DNA from: Cornus controversa
Lineage: Eukaryota > Streptophyta > Magnoliopsida > Cornales > Cornaceae
DNA: 64,000 bases
Direction: 5' to 3'
Assembly (NCBI GenBank): GCA_026545225.1
Contig: CM048847.1
Coordinates: 868,001-932,000 of the forward strand
Shown piece by piece: positions 49,001-61,773 of the stretch. Below the pieces are notes generated by a model. The model saw nothing but the letters and a program-made list of their open reading frames with translations. It did no database searches and was not told where the DNA came from. Every line of letters begins with the position of its first letter. Position 1 is the stretch's first letter. The position numbers and the translations under genes were made by a program.

Positions 49001-50134
49001 AGTCGTACCATAATACTAATCGTACGCTGCTTTTTTCTAAATGAAACCATCAAAGCGTCCCAAAGAAACGACGAGCATGTCGATCCGATCTTCATCAATG
49101 TTTGTTTGAGTTGTTCTGAGTCGAAAAGAACAATTGCTTGCAATAATAAGGCATGACGACAACCGTATGGCGCTTTGTGCTAGAATTGACCATCTGGATG
49201 TCCAGAAGAATAGAGAATGACAACAACGGTTTCGAACTTGTTTTGTTTGACTTGTCCTAATTCGAAAAGTCCCAATCCACGTGAAATCGTGCCATACCTA
49301 GAATTATACGTTGCTTTATGCCAAATTCAACCGTCAGGATGTCCTGAATCGAAAAGAGTAATTCCATGCTGCACCCATGAATGATCACAACCGTATGGTG
49401 CTCTATGCCAACTTCAACCATCTGGACAAGTAAAAGAAACAATTCCCAAGCTATCGATGATTTTAAACAAGTTTAGTTTGAGTTGTTCTGATTCAAAAAC
49501 CCATTCCTTGAGAAGTCGTGCCATAATCAGAATCGTAAGTTTCTTTTTTCCAAATTAGACCATCAAAGCATCCAAAAGAAGTGACGAACATATCAATCCG
49601 ATCTTCATCACAACCGTATGGTGCTTTGTTCCAAGTTCGACCGTTTGGACATCTAAAGGAAACAATTAGCAAGCTACCAACCATTTTAAACTTGTTTCAT
49701 TTGATTCGAAAAGTCCTAATCCACGTGAAATCGTGCCATACCTAGAATTATACGTTGCTTTATGCCAAATTCAACCGTCAGGATGTCCTGAATCGAAAAG
49801 AGTAATTCCATGCTGCACCCATGAATGATCACAACCGTATGGTGCTCTATGCCAACTTCAACCATCTGGACAAGTAAAAGAAACAATTCCCAAGCTATCG
49901 ATGATTTTAAGCAAGTTTAGTTTGAGTTGTTTTGATTCAAAAACCCATTCCTTGAGAGGTCGTGCCATAATCGGAATCGTAAGTTTCTTTTTTCCAAATT
50001 AGACCATCAAAGCATCCAAAAGAAGTGACGAACATGTCAATCCGATCTTCATCACAACCGTATGGTGCTTTGTTCCAAGTTCGACCGTTTGGACATCTAA
50101 AGGAAACAATTAGCAAGCTACCAACCATTTTAAA
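46009..50134. repeat. Super-repeat cassette of 4126 bp, second copy
   Basis: Units start at 46009 (alpha), 46745, 47481, 48217, 48954 and 49691 (short). Length and order match 41883-46008, but many single-base differences show that it is not a very recent duplicate. Confidence 0.85.
49691..50134. repeat. Short satellite unit (444 bp), copy 13
   Basis: Standard junction with private changes AAGTCCTAATCC, TTTTAAGCAAG and GAGAGGTCGTGCC. Confidence 0.9.
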
Positions 50135-50726
50135 CTTGTTTCATTTGAGTTGTTTTGATTCGAAAACTGCATTCCAAGAGAAGTCGTGCCATAATACTAA
50201 TCGTACGCTGCTTTTTTCTAAATGAAACCATCAAAGCGTCCCAAAGAAACGACGAGCATGTCGATCCGATCTTTATCCATGTTTGTTTGAGTTGTTCTGA
50301 GTCGAAAAGAACAATTGCTTGCAATAATCAGGCATGACGACAACCGTATGGCGCTTTGTGCTAGAATTGACCATCTGGATGTTCAGAAAAATAGAGAATG
50401 ACAACAACGGTTTCGAACTTGTTTCGTTTGACTTGTCCTGATTTGGAAAGTTTAATCCACGTGAAATCATGCCACACTTAGAATTATACATTGCTTTACG
50501 CCAAATTCAACCATCAGGACGTCCTGAATCAAAAATAGTAATTCCTTGCTGCACTCATGAATGATCACAACCGTATGGTGCTCTATGCCAACTTCAACCA
50601 TCTGGAAAAGTAAAAGAAACAATTCCCAAGCTATCGAGGATTTTAAACAAGTTTAGTTTGAGTTGTTCTGATTCAATAACCCATTCCTTGAGAAGTCGTG
50701 CCATAATCAGAATCGTAAGTTTCTTT

Positions 50727-53700
50727 TTTCCAAATTAGACCATCAAAGCATCCAAAAGAAGTGACGAACATGTCAATCCGATCTTCATCACAACCGTATG
50801 GTGCTTTGTTCCAAGTTCGACCGTTTGGACATCTAAAGGAAACAATTAGCAAGCTACCAACCATTTTAAACTTGTTTCATTTGAGTTGTTTTGATTCAAA
50901 AACCGCATTCCAAGAGAAGTCGTGCCATAATACTAATCATACGCTGCTTTTTTCTAAATGAAACCATCAAAGCGTCCCAAAGAAACGACGAGCATGTCAA
51001 TCCGATCTTCATCCGTGTTTGTTTGAGTTGTTCTGAGTCGAAAGAACAATTGCTTGCAATAATCAGGCATGACGACAACCGTATGGCGCTTTGTGCTAGA
51101 ATTGACCATCTGGATGTCCAGAAGAATAGAGAATGACAAGAACGGTTTCGAACTTGTTTCGTTTGACTTGTCCTGATTCGAAAAGTCCCAATCCACGTGA
51201 AATCGTGCCATACCTAGAATTATACGTTGCTTTATGCCAAATTCAACCGTCAGGATGTCCTAAATCGAAAAGAGTAATTCCATGCTGCACCCATGAATGA
51301 TCACAACCGTATGGTGCTCAATGCCAACTTCAACCATCTGGACAAGTAAAAGAAACAATTCCCAAGCTATCGATGATTTTAAACAAGTTTAGTTTGAGTT
51401 GTTCTGATTCAAAAACCCATTCCTTGAGCAGTCGTGCCATAATCAGAATCGTAAGTTTCTTTTTTCCAAATTAGTCCATCAAAGCATCCAAAAGAAGTGA
51501 CGAACATGTCAATCCGATCTTCATCACAACCGTATGGTGCTTTGTTCCAAGTTCGACCGTTTGGACATCTAAAGGAAACAATTAGCAAGCTACCAACCAT
51601 TTTAAACTTGTTTCATTTGAGTTGTTTTGATTCGAAAACTGCATTCCAAGAGAAGTCGTGCCATAATACTAATCGTACGCTGCTTTTTTATAAATGAAAC
51701 CATCAAAGCGTTCCAAAGAAACGACGAGCATGTTGATCCGATCTTCATCCATGTTTGTTTGAGTTGTTCTGAGTCGAAAGAACAATTGCTTGCAATAATC
51801 AGGCATGACGACAACCGTATGGCGCTTTGTGCTAGAATTGACCATCTGGATGTCCAGAAGAATAGAGAATGACAAGAACGGTTTTGAACTTGTTTCGTTT
51901 GACTTGTCCTGATTCGAAAAGTCCCAATCCACGTGAGATCGTGCCATACCTAGAATTATACGTTGCTTTATGCCAAATTCAACCGTCAGGATGTCCTAAA
52001 TCGAAAAGAGTAATTCCATGCTACACCCATGAATGATCACAACCATATGGTGCTCTATGCCAACTTCAACCATCTGGACAAGTAAAAGAAACAATTCCCA
52101 AGCTATCGATGATTTTAAACAAGTTTAGTTTGAGTTGTTTTGATTCAAAAACCCATTCCTTGAGAAGTCGTGCCATAATCGGAATCGTAAGTTTCTTTTT
52201 TCCAAATTAGACCATCAAAGCATCCAAAAGAAGTGACGAACATGTCAATCCGATCTTCATCACAACCGTATGGTGCTTTGTTCCAAGTTCGACCGTTTGT
52301 ACATCTAAAGGAAACAATTAGCAAGCTACCAACCATTTTAACTTGTTTCATTTGAGTTATTTTGATTCGAAAACTGCATTCCAAGAGAAGTCGTGCCACA
52401 ATACTAATCGTACGCTGCTTTTTTATAAATGAAACCATCAAAGCGTCCCAAAGAAACGACGAGCATGTCGAGCCGATCTTCATCCATGTTTGTTTGAGCT
52501 GTTCTGAGTTGAAAAGAACAATTGCTTGCAATAATCAGGCATGACGACAACCGTATGGCGCTTTGTGCTAGAATTGACCATCTGGATGTTCAGAAAAATA
52601 GAGAATGACAAGAACGGTTTCGAACTTGTTTCGTTTGACTTGTCCTGATTCGAAAAGTCCCAATCCACGTGAAATCGTGCCATACCTAGAATTATACGTT
52701 GCTTTATGCCAAATTCAACCGTCAGGATGTCCTGAATCGAAAAGAGTAATTCCATGCTGCACCCATGAATGATCACAACCGTATGGTGCTCTATGCCAAC
52801 TTCAACCATCTGGACAAGTAAAAGAAACAATTTCCAAGCTATCGATGATTTTAAACAAGTTTAGTTTGAGTTGTTTTGATTCAAAAACCCATTCCTTGAG
52901 AAGTCGTGCCATAATCGGAATCGTAAGTTTCTTTTTTCCAAATTAGACCATCAAAGCATCCAAAAGAAGTGACGAACATGTCAATCCGATCTTCATCACA
53001 ACCGTATGGTGCTTTGTTCCAAGTTCGACCGTTTGGACATCTAAAGGAAACAATTAGCAAGCTACCAACCATTTTAAACTTGTTTCATTTGAGTTGTTTT
53101 GATTCGAAAACTGCATTCCAAGAGAAGTCGTACCATAATACTAATCGTACGCTGCTTTTTTCTAAATGAAACCATCAAAGCGTCCCAAAGAAACGACGAG
53201 CATGTCGATCCGATCTTCATCAATGTTTGTTTGAGTTGTTCTGAGTCGAAAAGAACAATTGCTTGCAATAATCAGGCATGACGACAACCGTATGGCGCTT
53301 TGTGCTAGAATTGACCATCTGGATGTCTAGAAGAATAGAGAATGACAACAACGGTTTCGAACTTGTTTCGTTTGACTTGTCCTGATTCGAAAAGTCCCAA
53401 TCCACGTGAAATCGTGCCATACCTAGAATTATACGTTGCTTTATGCCAAATTCAACCGTCAGGATGTCCTAAATCGAAAAGAGTAATTCCATGCTACACC
53501 CATGAATGATCACAACCGTATGGTGCTCTATGCCAACTTCAACCATCTGGACAAGTAAAAGAAACAATTCCCAAGCTATCGATGATTTTAAACAAGTTTA
53601 GTTTGAGTTGTTCTGATTCAAAAACCCATTCCTTGAGCAGTCGTGCCATAATCAGAATCGTAAGTTTCTTTTTTGCAAATTAGACCATCAAAGCATCCAA

Positions 53701-55587
53701 AAGAAGTGACGAACATGTCAATCCGATCTTCATCACAACCGTATGGTGCTTTGTTCCAAGTTCGACCGTTTGGACATCTAAAGGAAACAATTAGCAAGCT
53801 ACCAACCATTTTAAACTTGTTTCATTTGAGTTGTTTTGATTCGAAAACTGCATTCCAAGAGAAGTCGTACCATAATACTAATCGTACGCTGCTTTTTTCT
53901 AAATGAAACCATCAAAGCGTCCCAAAGAAACGACGAGCATGTCGATCCGATCTTCATCAATGTTTGTTTGAGTTGTTCTGAGTCGAAAAGAACAATTGCA
54001 TGCAATAATCAGGCATGACGACAACCGTATGGCGCTTTGTGCTAGAATTGACCATCTGGATGTCCAGAAGAATAGAGAATGACAACAACGATTTCGAACT
54101 TGTTTCGTTTGACTTGTCCTAATTCGAAAAGTCCCAATCCACGTGAAATCGTGCCATACCTAGAATTATACGTTGCTTTATGCCAAATTCAACCGTCAGG
54201 ATGTCCTGAATCGAAAAGAGTAATTCCATGCTGCACCCATGAATGATCACAACCGTATGGTGCTCTATGCCAACTTCAACCATCTGGACAAGTAAAAGAA
54301 ACAATTCCCAAGCTATCGATGATTTTAAACAAGTTTAGTTTGAGTTGTTCTGATTCAAAAACCCATTCCTTGAGAAGTCGTGCCATAATCAGAATCGTAA
54401 GTTTCTTTTTTCCAAATTAGACCATCAAAGCATCCAAAAGAAGTGACGAACATATCAATCCGATCTTCATCACAACCGTATGGTGCTTTGTTCCAAGTTC
54501 GACCGTTTGGACATCTAAAGGAAACAATTAGCAAGCTACCAACCATTTTAAACTTGTTTCATTTGATTCGAAAAGTCCCAATCCACGTGAAATCGTGCCA
54601 TACCTAGAATTGTACGTTGCTTTATGCCAAATTCAACCGTCAGGATGTCCTGAATCGAAAAGAGTAATTCCATGCTGCACCCATGAATGATCACAACCGT
54701 ATGGTGCTCTATGCCAACTTCAACCATCTGGACAAGTAAAAGAAACAATTCCCAAGCTATCGATGATTTTAAACAAGTTTAGTTTGAGTTATTTTGATTC
54801 AAAAACCCATTCCTTGAGAAGTCTTGCCATAATCGGAATCGTAAGTTTCTTTTTTCCAAATTAGACCATCAAAGCATCCAAAAGAAGTGACGAACATGTC
54901 AATCCGATCTTCATCACAACCGTATGGTGCTTTGTTCCAAGTTCGACCGTTTGGACATCTAAAGGAAACAATTAGCAAGCTACTAACCATTTTAAACTTG
55001 TTTCATTTGAGTTGTTTTGATTCGAAAACTGCATTCCAAGAGAAGTCGTGCCATAATACTAATCGTACGCTGCTTTTTTCTAAATGAAACCATCAAAGCG
55101 TCCCAAAGAAACGACGAGCATGTCGATCCGATCTTTATCCATGTTTGTTTGAGTTGTTCTGAGTCAAAAAGAACAATTGCTTGCAATAATCAGGCATGAC
55201 GACAACCGTATGGCGCTTTGTGCTAGAATTGACCATCTGGATGTTCAGAAAAATAGAGAATGACAACAACGGTTTCGAACTTGTTTCGTTTGACTTGTCC
55301 TGATTTGGAAAGCTTAATCCACGTGAAATCATGCCACACTTAGAATTATACATTGCTTTACGCCAATTTCAACCATCAGGACGTCCTGAATCAAAAATAG
55401 TAATTCTTTGCTGCACTCATGAATGATCACAACCGTATGATGCTCTATGCCAACTTCAACCATCTGGAAAAGTAAAAGAAACAATTCCCAAGCTATCGAG
55501 GATTTTAAACAAGTTTAGTTTGAGTTGTTCTGATTCAATAACCCATTCCTTGAGAAGTCGTGCCATAATCAGAATCGTAAGTTTCTT
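50727..55587. repeat. Tandem segmental duplication, offset 4861, copy 1
   Basis: Six long units plus one short unit, repeated immediately downstream. Shared private variants: AATCATACGCTGC (50936/55797), GTGCTCAATGCC, AATTAGTCCATC, GCGTTCCAAAG, CACAACCATATGG, TTTGTACATC, CCATTTTAACTTG (1-bp deletion), TTTTTTGCAAATTAG, TTGCATGCAATAATC and TTCTTTTTCCAAATT (1-bp deletion). One difference noticed: GGTTTTGAAC at 51890 against GGTTTCGAAC at 56751. Confidence 0.9.
54553..54996. repeat. Short satellite unit (444 bp), copy 14
   Basis: Standard junction with GAATTGTACG, GAAGTCTTGCC and GCTACTAACC, which are shared with copy 15 and largely with copy 16. Confidence 0.9.
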
Positions 55588-58500
55588 TTTCCAAATTAGA
55601 CCATCAAAGCATCCAAAAGAAGTGACGAACATGTCAATCCGATCTTCATCACAACCGTATGGTGCTTTGTTCCAAGTTCGACCGTTTGGACATCTAAAGG
55701 AAACAATTAGCAAGCTACCAACCATTTTAAACTTGTTTCATTTGAGTTGTTTTGATTCAAAAACCGCATTCCAAGAGAAGTCGTGCCATAATACTAATCA
55801 TACGCTGCTTTTTTCTAAATGAAACCATCAAAGCGTCCCAAAGAAACGACGAGCATGTCAATCCGATCTTCATCCGTGTTTGTTTGAGTTGTTCTGAGTC
55901 GAAAGAACAATTGCTTGCAATAATCAGGCATGACGACAACCGTATGGCGCTTTGTGCTAGAATTGACCATCTGGATGTCCAGAAGAATAGAGAATGACAA
56001 GAACGGTTTCGAACTTGTTTCGTTTGACTTGTCCTGATTCGAAAAGTCCCAATCCACGTGAAATCGTGCCATACCTAGAATTATACGTTGCTTTATGCCA
56101 AATTCAACCGTCAGGATGTCCTAAATCGAAAAGAGTAATTCCATGCTGCACCCATGAATGATCACAACCGTATGGTGCTCAATGCCAACTTCAACCATCT
56201 GGACAAGTAAAAGAAACAATTCCCAAGCTATCGATGATTTTAAACAAGTTTAGTTTGAGTTGTTCTGATTCAAAAACCCATTCCTTGAGCAGTCGTGCCA
56301 TAATCAGAATCGTAAGTTTCTTTTTTCCAAATTAGTCCATCAAAGCATCCAAAAGAAGTGACGAACATGTCAATCCGATCTTCATCACAACCGTATGGTG
56401 CTTTGTTCCAAGTTCGACCGTTTGGACATCTAAAGGAAACAATTAGCAAGCTACCAACCATTTTAAACTTGTTTCATTTGAGTTGTTTTGATTCGAAAAC
56501 TGCATTCCAAGAGAAGTCGTGCCATAATACTAATCGTACGCTGCTTTTTTATAAATGAAACCATCAAAGCGTTCCAAAGAAACGACGAGCATGTTGATCC
56601 GATCTTCATCCATGTTTGTTTGAGTTGTTCTGAGTCGAAAGAACAATTGCTTGCAATAATCAGGCATGACGACAACCGTATGGCGCTTTGTGCTAGAATT
56701 GACCATCTGGATGTCCAGAAGAATAGAGAATGACAAGAACGGTTTCGAACTTGTTTCGTTTGACTTGTCCTGATTCGAAAAGTCCCAATCCACGTGAGAT
56801 CGTGCCATACCTAGAATTATACGTTGCTTTATGCCAAATTCAACCGTCAGGATGTCCTAAATCGAAAAGAGTAATTCCATGCTACACCCATGAATGATCA
56901 CAACCATATGGTGCTCTATGCCAACTTCAACCATCTGGACAAGTAAAAGAAACAATTCCCAAGCTATCGATGATTTTAAACAAGTTTAGTTTGAGTTGTT
57001 TTGATTCAAAAACCCATTCCTTGAGAAGTCGTGCCATAATCGGAATCGTAAGTTTCTTTTTTCCAAATTAGACCATCAAAGCATCCAAAAGAAGTGACGA
57101 ACATGTCAATCCGATCTTCATCACAACCGTATGGTGCTTTGTTCCAAGTTCGACCGTTTGTACATCTAAAGGAAACAATTAGCAAGCTACCAACCATTTT
57201 AACTTGTTTCATTTGAGTTATTTTGATTCGAAAACTGCATTCCAAGAGAAGTCGTGCCACAATACTAATCGTACGCTGCTTTTTTATAAATGAAACCATC
57301 AAAGCGTCCCAAAGAAACGACGAGCATGTCGAGCCGATCTTCATCCATGTTTGTTTGAGCTGTTCTGAGTTGAAAAGAACAATTGCTTGCAATAATCAGG
57401 CATGACGACAACCGTATGGCGCTTTGTGCTAGAATTGACCATCTGGATGTTCAGAAAAATAGAGAATGACAAGAACGGTTTCGAACTTGTTTCGTTTGAC
57501 TTGTCCTGATTCGAAAAGTCCCAATCCACGTGAAATCGTGCCATACCTAGAATTATACGTTGCTTTATGCCAAATTCAACCGTCAGGATGTCCTGAATCG
57601 AAAAGAGTAATTCCATGCTGCACCCATGAATGATCACAACCGTATGGTGCTCTATGCCAACTTCAACCATCTGGACAAGTAAAAGAAACAATTTCCAAGC
57701 TATCGATGATTTTAAACAAGTTTAGTTTGAGTTGTTTTGATTCAAAAACCCATTCCTTGAGAAGTCGTGCCATAATCGGAATCGTAAGTTTCTTTTTTCC
57801 AAATTAGACCATCAAAGCATCCAAAAGAAGTGACGAACATGTCAATCCGATCTTCATCACAACCGTATGGTGCTTTGTTCCAAGTTCGACCGTTTGGACA
57901 TCTAAAGGAAACAATTAGCAAGCTACCAACCATTTTAAACTTGTTTCATTTGAGTTGTTTTGATTCGAAAACTGCATTCCAAGAGAAGTCGTACCATAAT
58001 ACTAATCGTACGCTGCTTTTTTCTAAATGAAACCATCAAAGCGTCCCAAAGAAACGACGAGCATGTCGATCCGATCTTCATCAATGTTTGTTTGAGTTGT
58101 TCTGAGTCGAAAAGAACAATTGCTTGCAATAATCAGGCATGACGACAACCGTATGGCGCTTTGTGCTAGAATTGACCATCTGGATGTCTAGAAGAATAGA
58201 GAATGACAACAACGGTTTCGAACTTGTTTCGTTTGACTTGTCCTGATTCGAAAAGTCCCAATCCACGTGAAATCGTGCCATACCTAGAATTATACGTTGC
58301 TTTATGCCAAATTCAACCGTCAGGATGTCCTAAATCGAAAAGAGTAATTCCATGCTACACCCATGAATGATCACAACCGTATGGTGCTCTATGCCAACTT
58401 CAACCATCTGGACAAGTAAAAGAAACAATTCCCAAGCTATCGATGATTTTAAACAAGTTTAGTTTGAGTTGTTCTGATTCAAAAACCCATTCCTTGAGCA

Positions 58501-60448
58501 GTCGTGCCATAATCAGAATCGTAAGTTTCTTTTTTGCAAATTAGACCATCAAAGCATCCAAAAGAAGTGACGAACATGTCAATCCGATCTTCATCACAAC
58601 CGTATGGTGCTTTGTTCCAAGTTCGACCGTTTGGACATCTAAAGGAAACAATTAGCAAGCTACCAACCATTTTAAACTTGTTTCATTTGAGTTGTTTTGA
58701 TTCGAAAACTGCATTCCAAGAGAAGTCGTACCATAATACTAATCGTACGCTGCTTTTTTCTAAATGAAACCATCAAAGCGTCCCAAAGAAACGACGAGCA
58801 TGTCGATCCGATCTTCATCAATGTTTGTTTGAGTTGTTCTGAGTCGAAAAGAACAATTGCATGCAATAATCAGGCATGACGACAACCGTATGGCGCTTTG
58901 TGCTAGAATTGACCATCTGGATGTCCAGAAGAATAGAGAATGACAACAACGATTTCGAACTTGTTTCGTTTGACTTGTCCTAATTCGAAAAGTCCCAATC
59001 CACGTGAAATCGTGCCATACCTAGAATTATACGTTGCTTTATGCCAAATTCAACCGTCAGGATGTCCTGAATCGAAAAGAGTAATTCCATGCTGCACCCA
59101 TGAATGATCACAACCGTATGGTGCTCTATGCCAACTTCAACCATCTGGACAAGTAAAAGAAACAATTCCCAAGCTATCGATGATTTTAAACAAGTTTAGT
59201 TTGAGTTGTTCTGATTCAAAAACCCATTCCTTGAGAAGTCGTGCCATAATCAGAATCGTAAGTTTCTTTTTTCCAAATTAGACCATCAAAGCATCCAAAA
59301 GAAGTGACGAACATATCAATCCGATCTTCATCACAACCGTATGGTGCTTTGTTCCAAGTTCGACCGTTTGGACATCTAAAGGAAACAATTAGCAAGCTAC
59401 CAACCATTTTAAACTTGTTTCATTTGATTCGAAAAGTCCCAATCCACGTGAAATCGTGCCATACCTAGAATTGTACGTTGCTTTATGCCAAATTCAACCG
59501 TCAGGATGTCCTGAATCGAAAAGAGTAATTCCATGCTGCACCCATGAATGATCACAACCGTATGGTGCTCTATGCCAACTTCAACCATCTGGACAAGTAA
59601 AAGAAACAATTCCCAAGCTATCGATGATTTTAAACAAGTTTAGTTTGAGTTATTTTGATTCAAAAACCCATTCCTTGAGAAGTCTTGCCATAATCGGAAT
59701 CGTAAGTTTCTTTTTTCCAAATTAGACCATCAAAGCATCCAAAAGAAGTGACGAACATGTCAATCCGATCTTCATCACAACCGTATGGTGCTTTGTTCCA
59801 AGTTCGACCGTTTGGACATCTAAAGGAAACAATTAGCAAGCTACTAACCATTTTAAACTTGTTTCATTTGAGTTGTTTTGATTCGAAAACTGCATTCCAA
59901 GAGAAGTCGTGCCATAATACTAATCGTACGCTGCTTTTTTCTAAATGAAACCATCAAAGCGTCCCAAAGAAACGACGAGCATGTCGATCCGATCTTTATC
60001 CATGTTTGTTTGAGTTGTTCTGAGTCAAAAAGAACAATTGCTTGCAATAATCAGGCATGACGACAACCGTATGGCGCTTTGTGCTAGAATTGACCATCTG
60101 GATGTTCAGAAAAATAGAGAATGACAACAACGGTTTCGAACTTGTTTCGTTTGACTTGTCCTGATTTGGAAAGCTTAATCCACGTGAAATCATGCCACAC
60201 TTAGAATTATACATTGCTTTACGCCAATTTCAACCATCAGGACGTCCTGAATCAAAAATAGTAATTCTTTGCTGCACTCATGAATGATCACAACCGTATG
60301 ATGCTCTATGCCAACTTCAACCATCTGGAAAAGTAAAAGAAACAATTCCCAAGCTATCGAGGATTTTAAACAAGTTTAGTTTGAGTTGTTCTGATTCAAT
60401 AACCCATTCCTTGAGAAGTCGTGCCATAATCAGAATCGTAAGTTTCTT
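55588..60448. repeat. Tandem segmental duplication, offset 4861, copy 2
   Basis: Second copy of the block at 50727. Identity to the sequence 4861 bp upstream ends at 60619, after which the array switches to sequence resembling 58704 (1916 bp upstream). Confidence 0.9.
59414..59857. repeat. Short satellite unit (444 bp), copy 15
   Basis: Duplicate of copy 14 through the 4861-bp duplication, with the same three private variants. Confidence 0.9.
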
Positions 60449-61329
60449 TTTCCAAATTAGACCATCAAAGCATCCAAAAGAAGTGACGAACATGTCAATC
60501 CGATCTTCATCACAACCGTATGGTGCTTTGTTCCAAGTTCGACCGTTTGGACATCTAAAGGAAACAATTAGCAAGCTACCAACCATTTTAAACTTGTTTC
60601 ATTTGAGTTGTTTTGATTCGAAAACTGCATTCCAAGAGAAGTCGTACCATAATACTAATCGTACGCTGCTTTTTTCTAAATGAAACCATCAAAGCGTCCC
60701 AAAGAAACGACGAGCATGTCGATCCGATCTTCATCAATGTTTGTTTGAGTTGTTCTGAGTCGAAAAGAACAATTGCATGCAATAATCAGGCATGACGACA
60801 ACCGTATGGCGCTTTGTGCTAGAATTGACCATCTGGATGTCCAGAAGAATAGAGAATGACAACAACGATTTCGAACTTGTTTCGTTTGACTTGTCCTAAT
60901 TCGAAAAGTCCCAATCCACGTGAAATCGTGCCATACCTAGAATTATACGTTGCTTTATGCCAAATTCAACCGTCAGGATGTCCTGAATCGAAAAGAGTAA
61001 TTCCATGCTGCACCCATGAATGATCACAACCGTATGGTGCTCTATGCCAACTTCAACCATCTGGACAAGTAAAAGAAACAATTCCCAAGCTATCGATGAT
61101 TTTAAACAAGTTTAGTTTGAGTTGTTCTGATTCAAAAACCCATTCCTTGAGAAGTCGTGCCATAATCAGAATCGTAAGTTTCTTTTTTCCAAATTAGACC
61201 ATCAAAGCATCCAAAAGAAGTGACGAACATATCAATCCGATCTTCATCACAACCGTATGGTGCTTTGTTCCAAGTTCGACCGTTTGGACATCTAAAAGGA
61301 ACAATTAGCAAGCTACCAAACATTTTAAA

Positions 61330-61773
61330 CTTGTTTCATTTGATTCGAAAAGTCCCAATCCACGTGAAATCGTGCCATACCTAGAATTGTACGTTGCTTT
61401 ATGCCAAATTCAACCGTCAGGATGTCCTGAATCGAAAAGAGTAATTCCATGCTGCACCCATGAATGATCACAACCGTATGGTGCTCTATGCCAACTTCAA
61501 CCATCTGGACAAGTAAAAGAAACAATTCCCAAGCTATCGATGATTTTAAACAAGTTTAGTTTGAGTTATTTTGATTCAAAAACCCATTCCTTGAGAAATC
61601 TTGCCATAATCGGAATCGTAAGTTTCTTTTTTCCAAATTAGACCATCAAAGCATCCAAAAGAAGTGACGAACATGTCAATCCGATCTTCATCACAACCGT
61701 ATGGTGCTTTGTTCCAAGTTCGACCGTTTGGACATCTAAAGGAAACAATTAGCAAGCTACTAACCATTTTAAA
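61330..61773. repeat. Short satellite unit (444 bp), copy 16
   Basis: It shares GAATTGTACG and GCTACTAACC with copies 14 and 15 and has one further change, GAGAAATCTTGCC, showing stepwise descent. It lies 1916 bp (two long units plus one short) after copy 15. Confidence 0.9.

Noticed and set aside
52145..52531. 128-codon minus-strand frame, repeated at 57006-57392
   Set aside because: It is created by the 1-bp deletion CCATTTTAACTTG, which joins two repeat-derived frames. The second is a copy in the 4861-bp duplication.
55456..55725. Longer 89-codon minus-strand and 100-codon plus-strand frames here and at 60317-60683
   Set aside because: Both result from the same 1-bp deletion in a T-run (TTCTTTTTCC), which fuses two satellite frames. 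The second is the segmental duplicate of the first.
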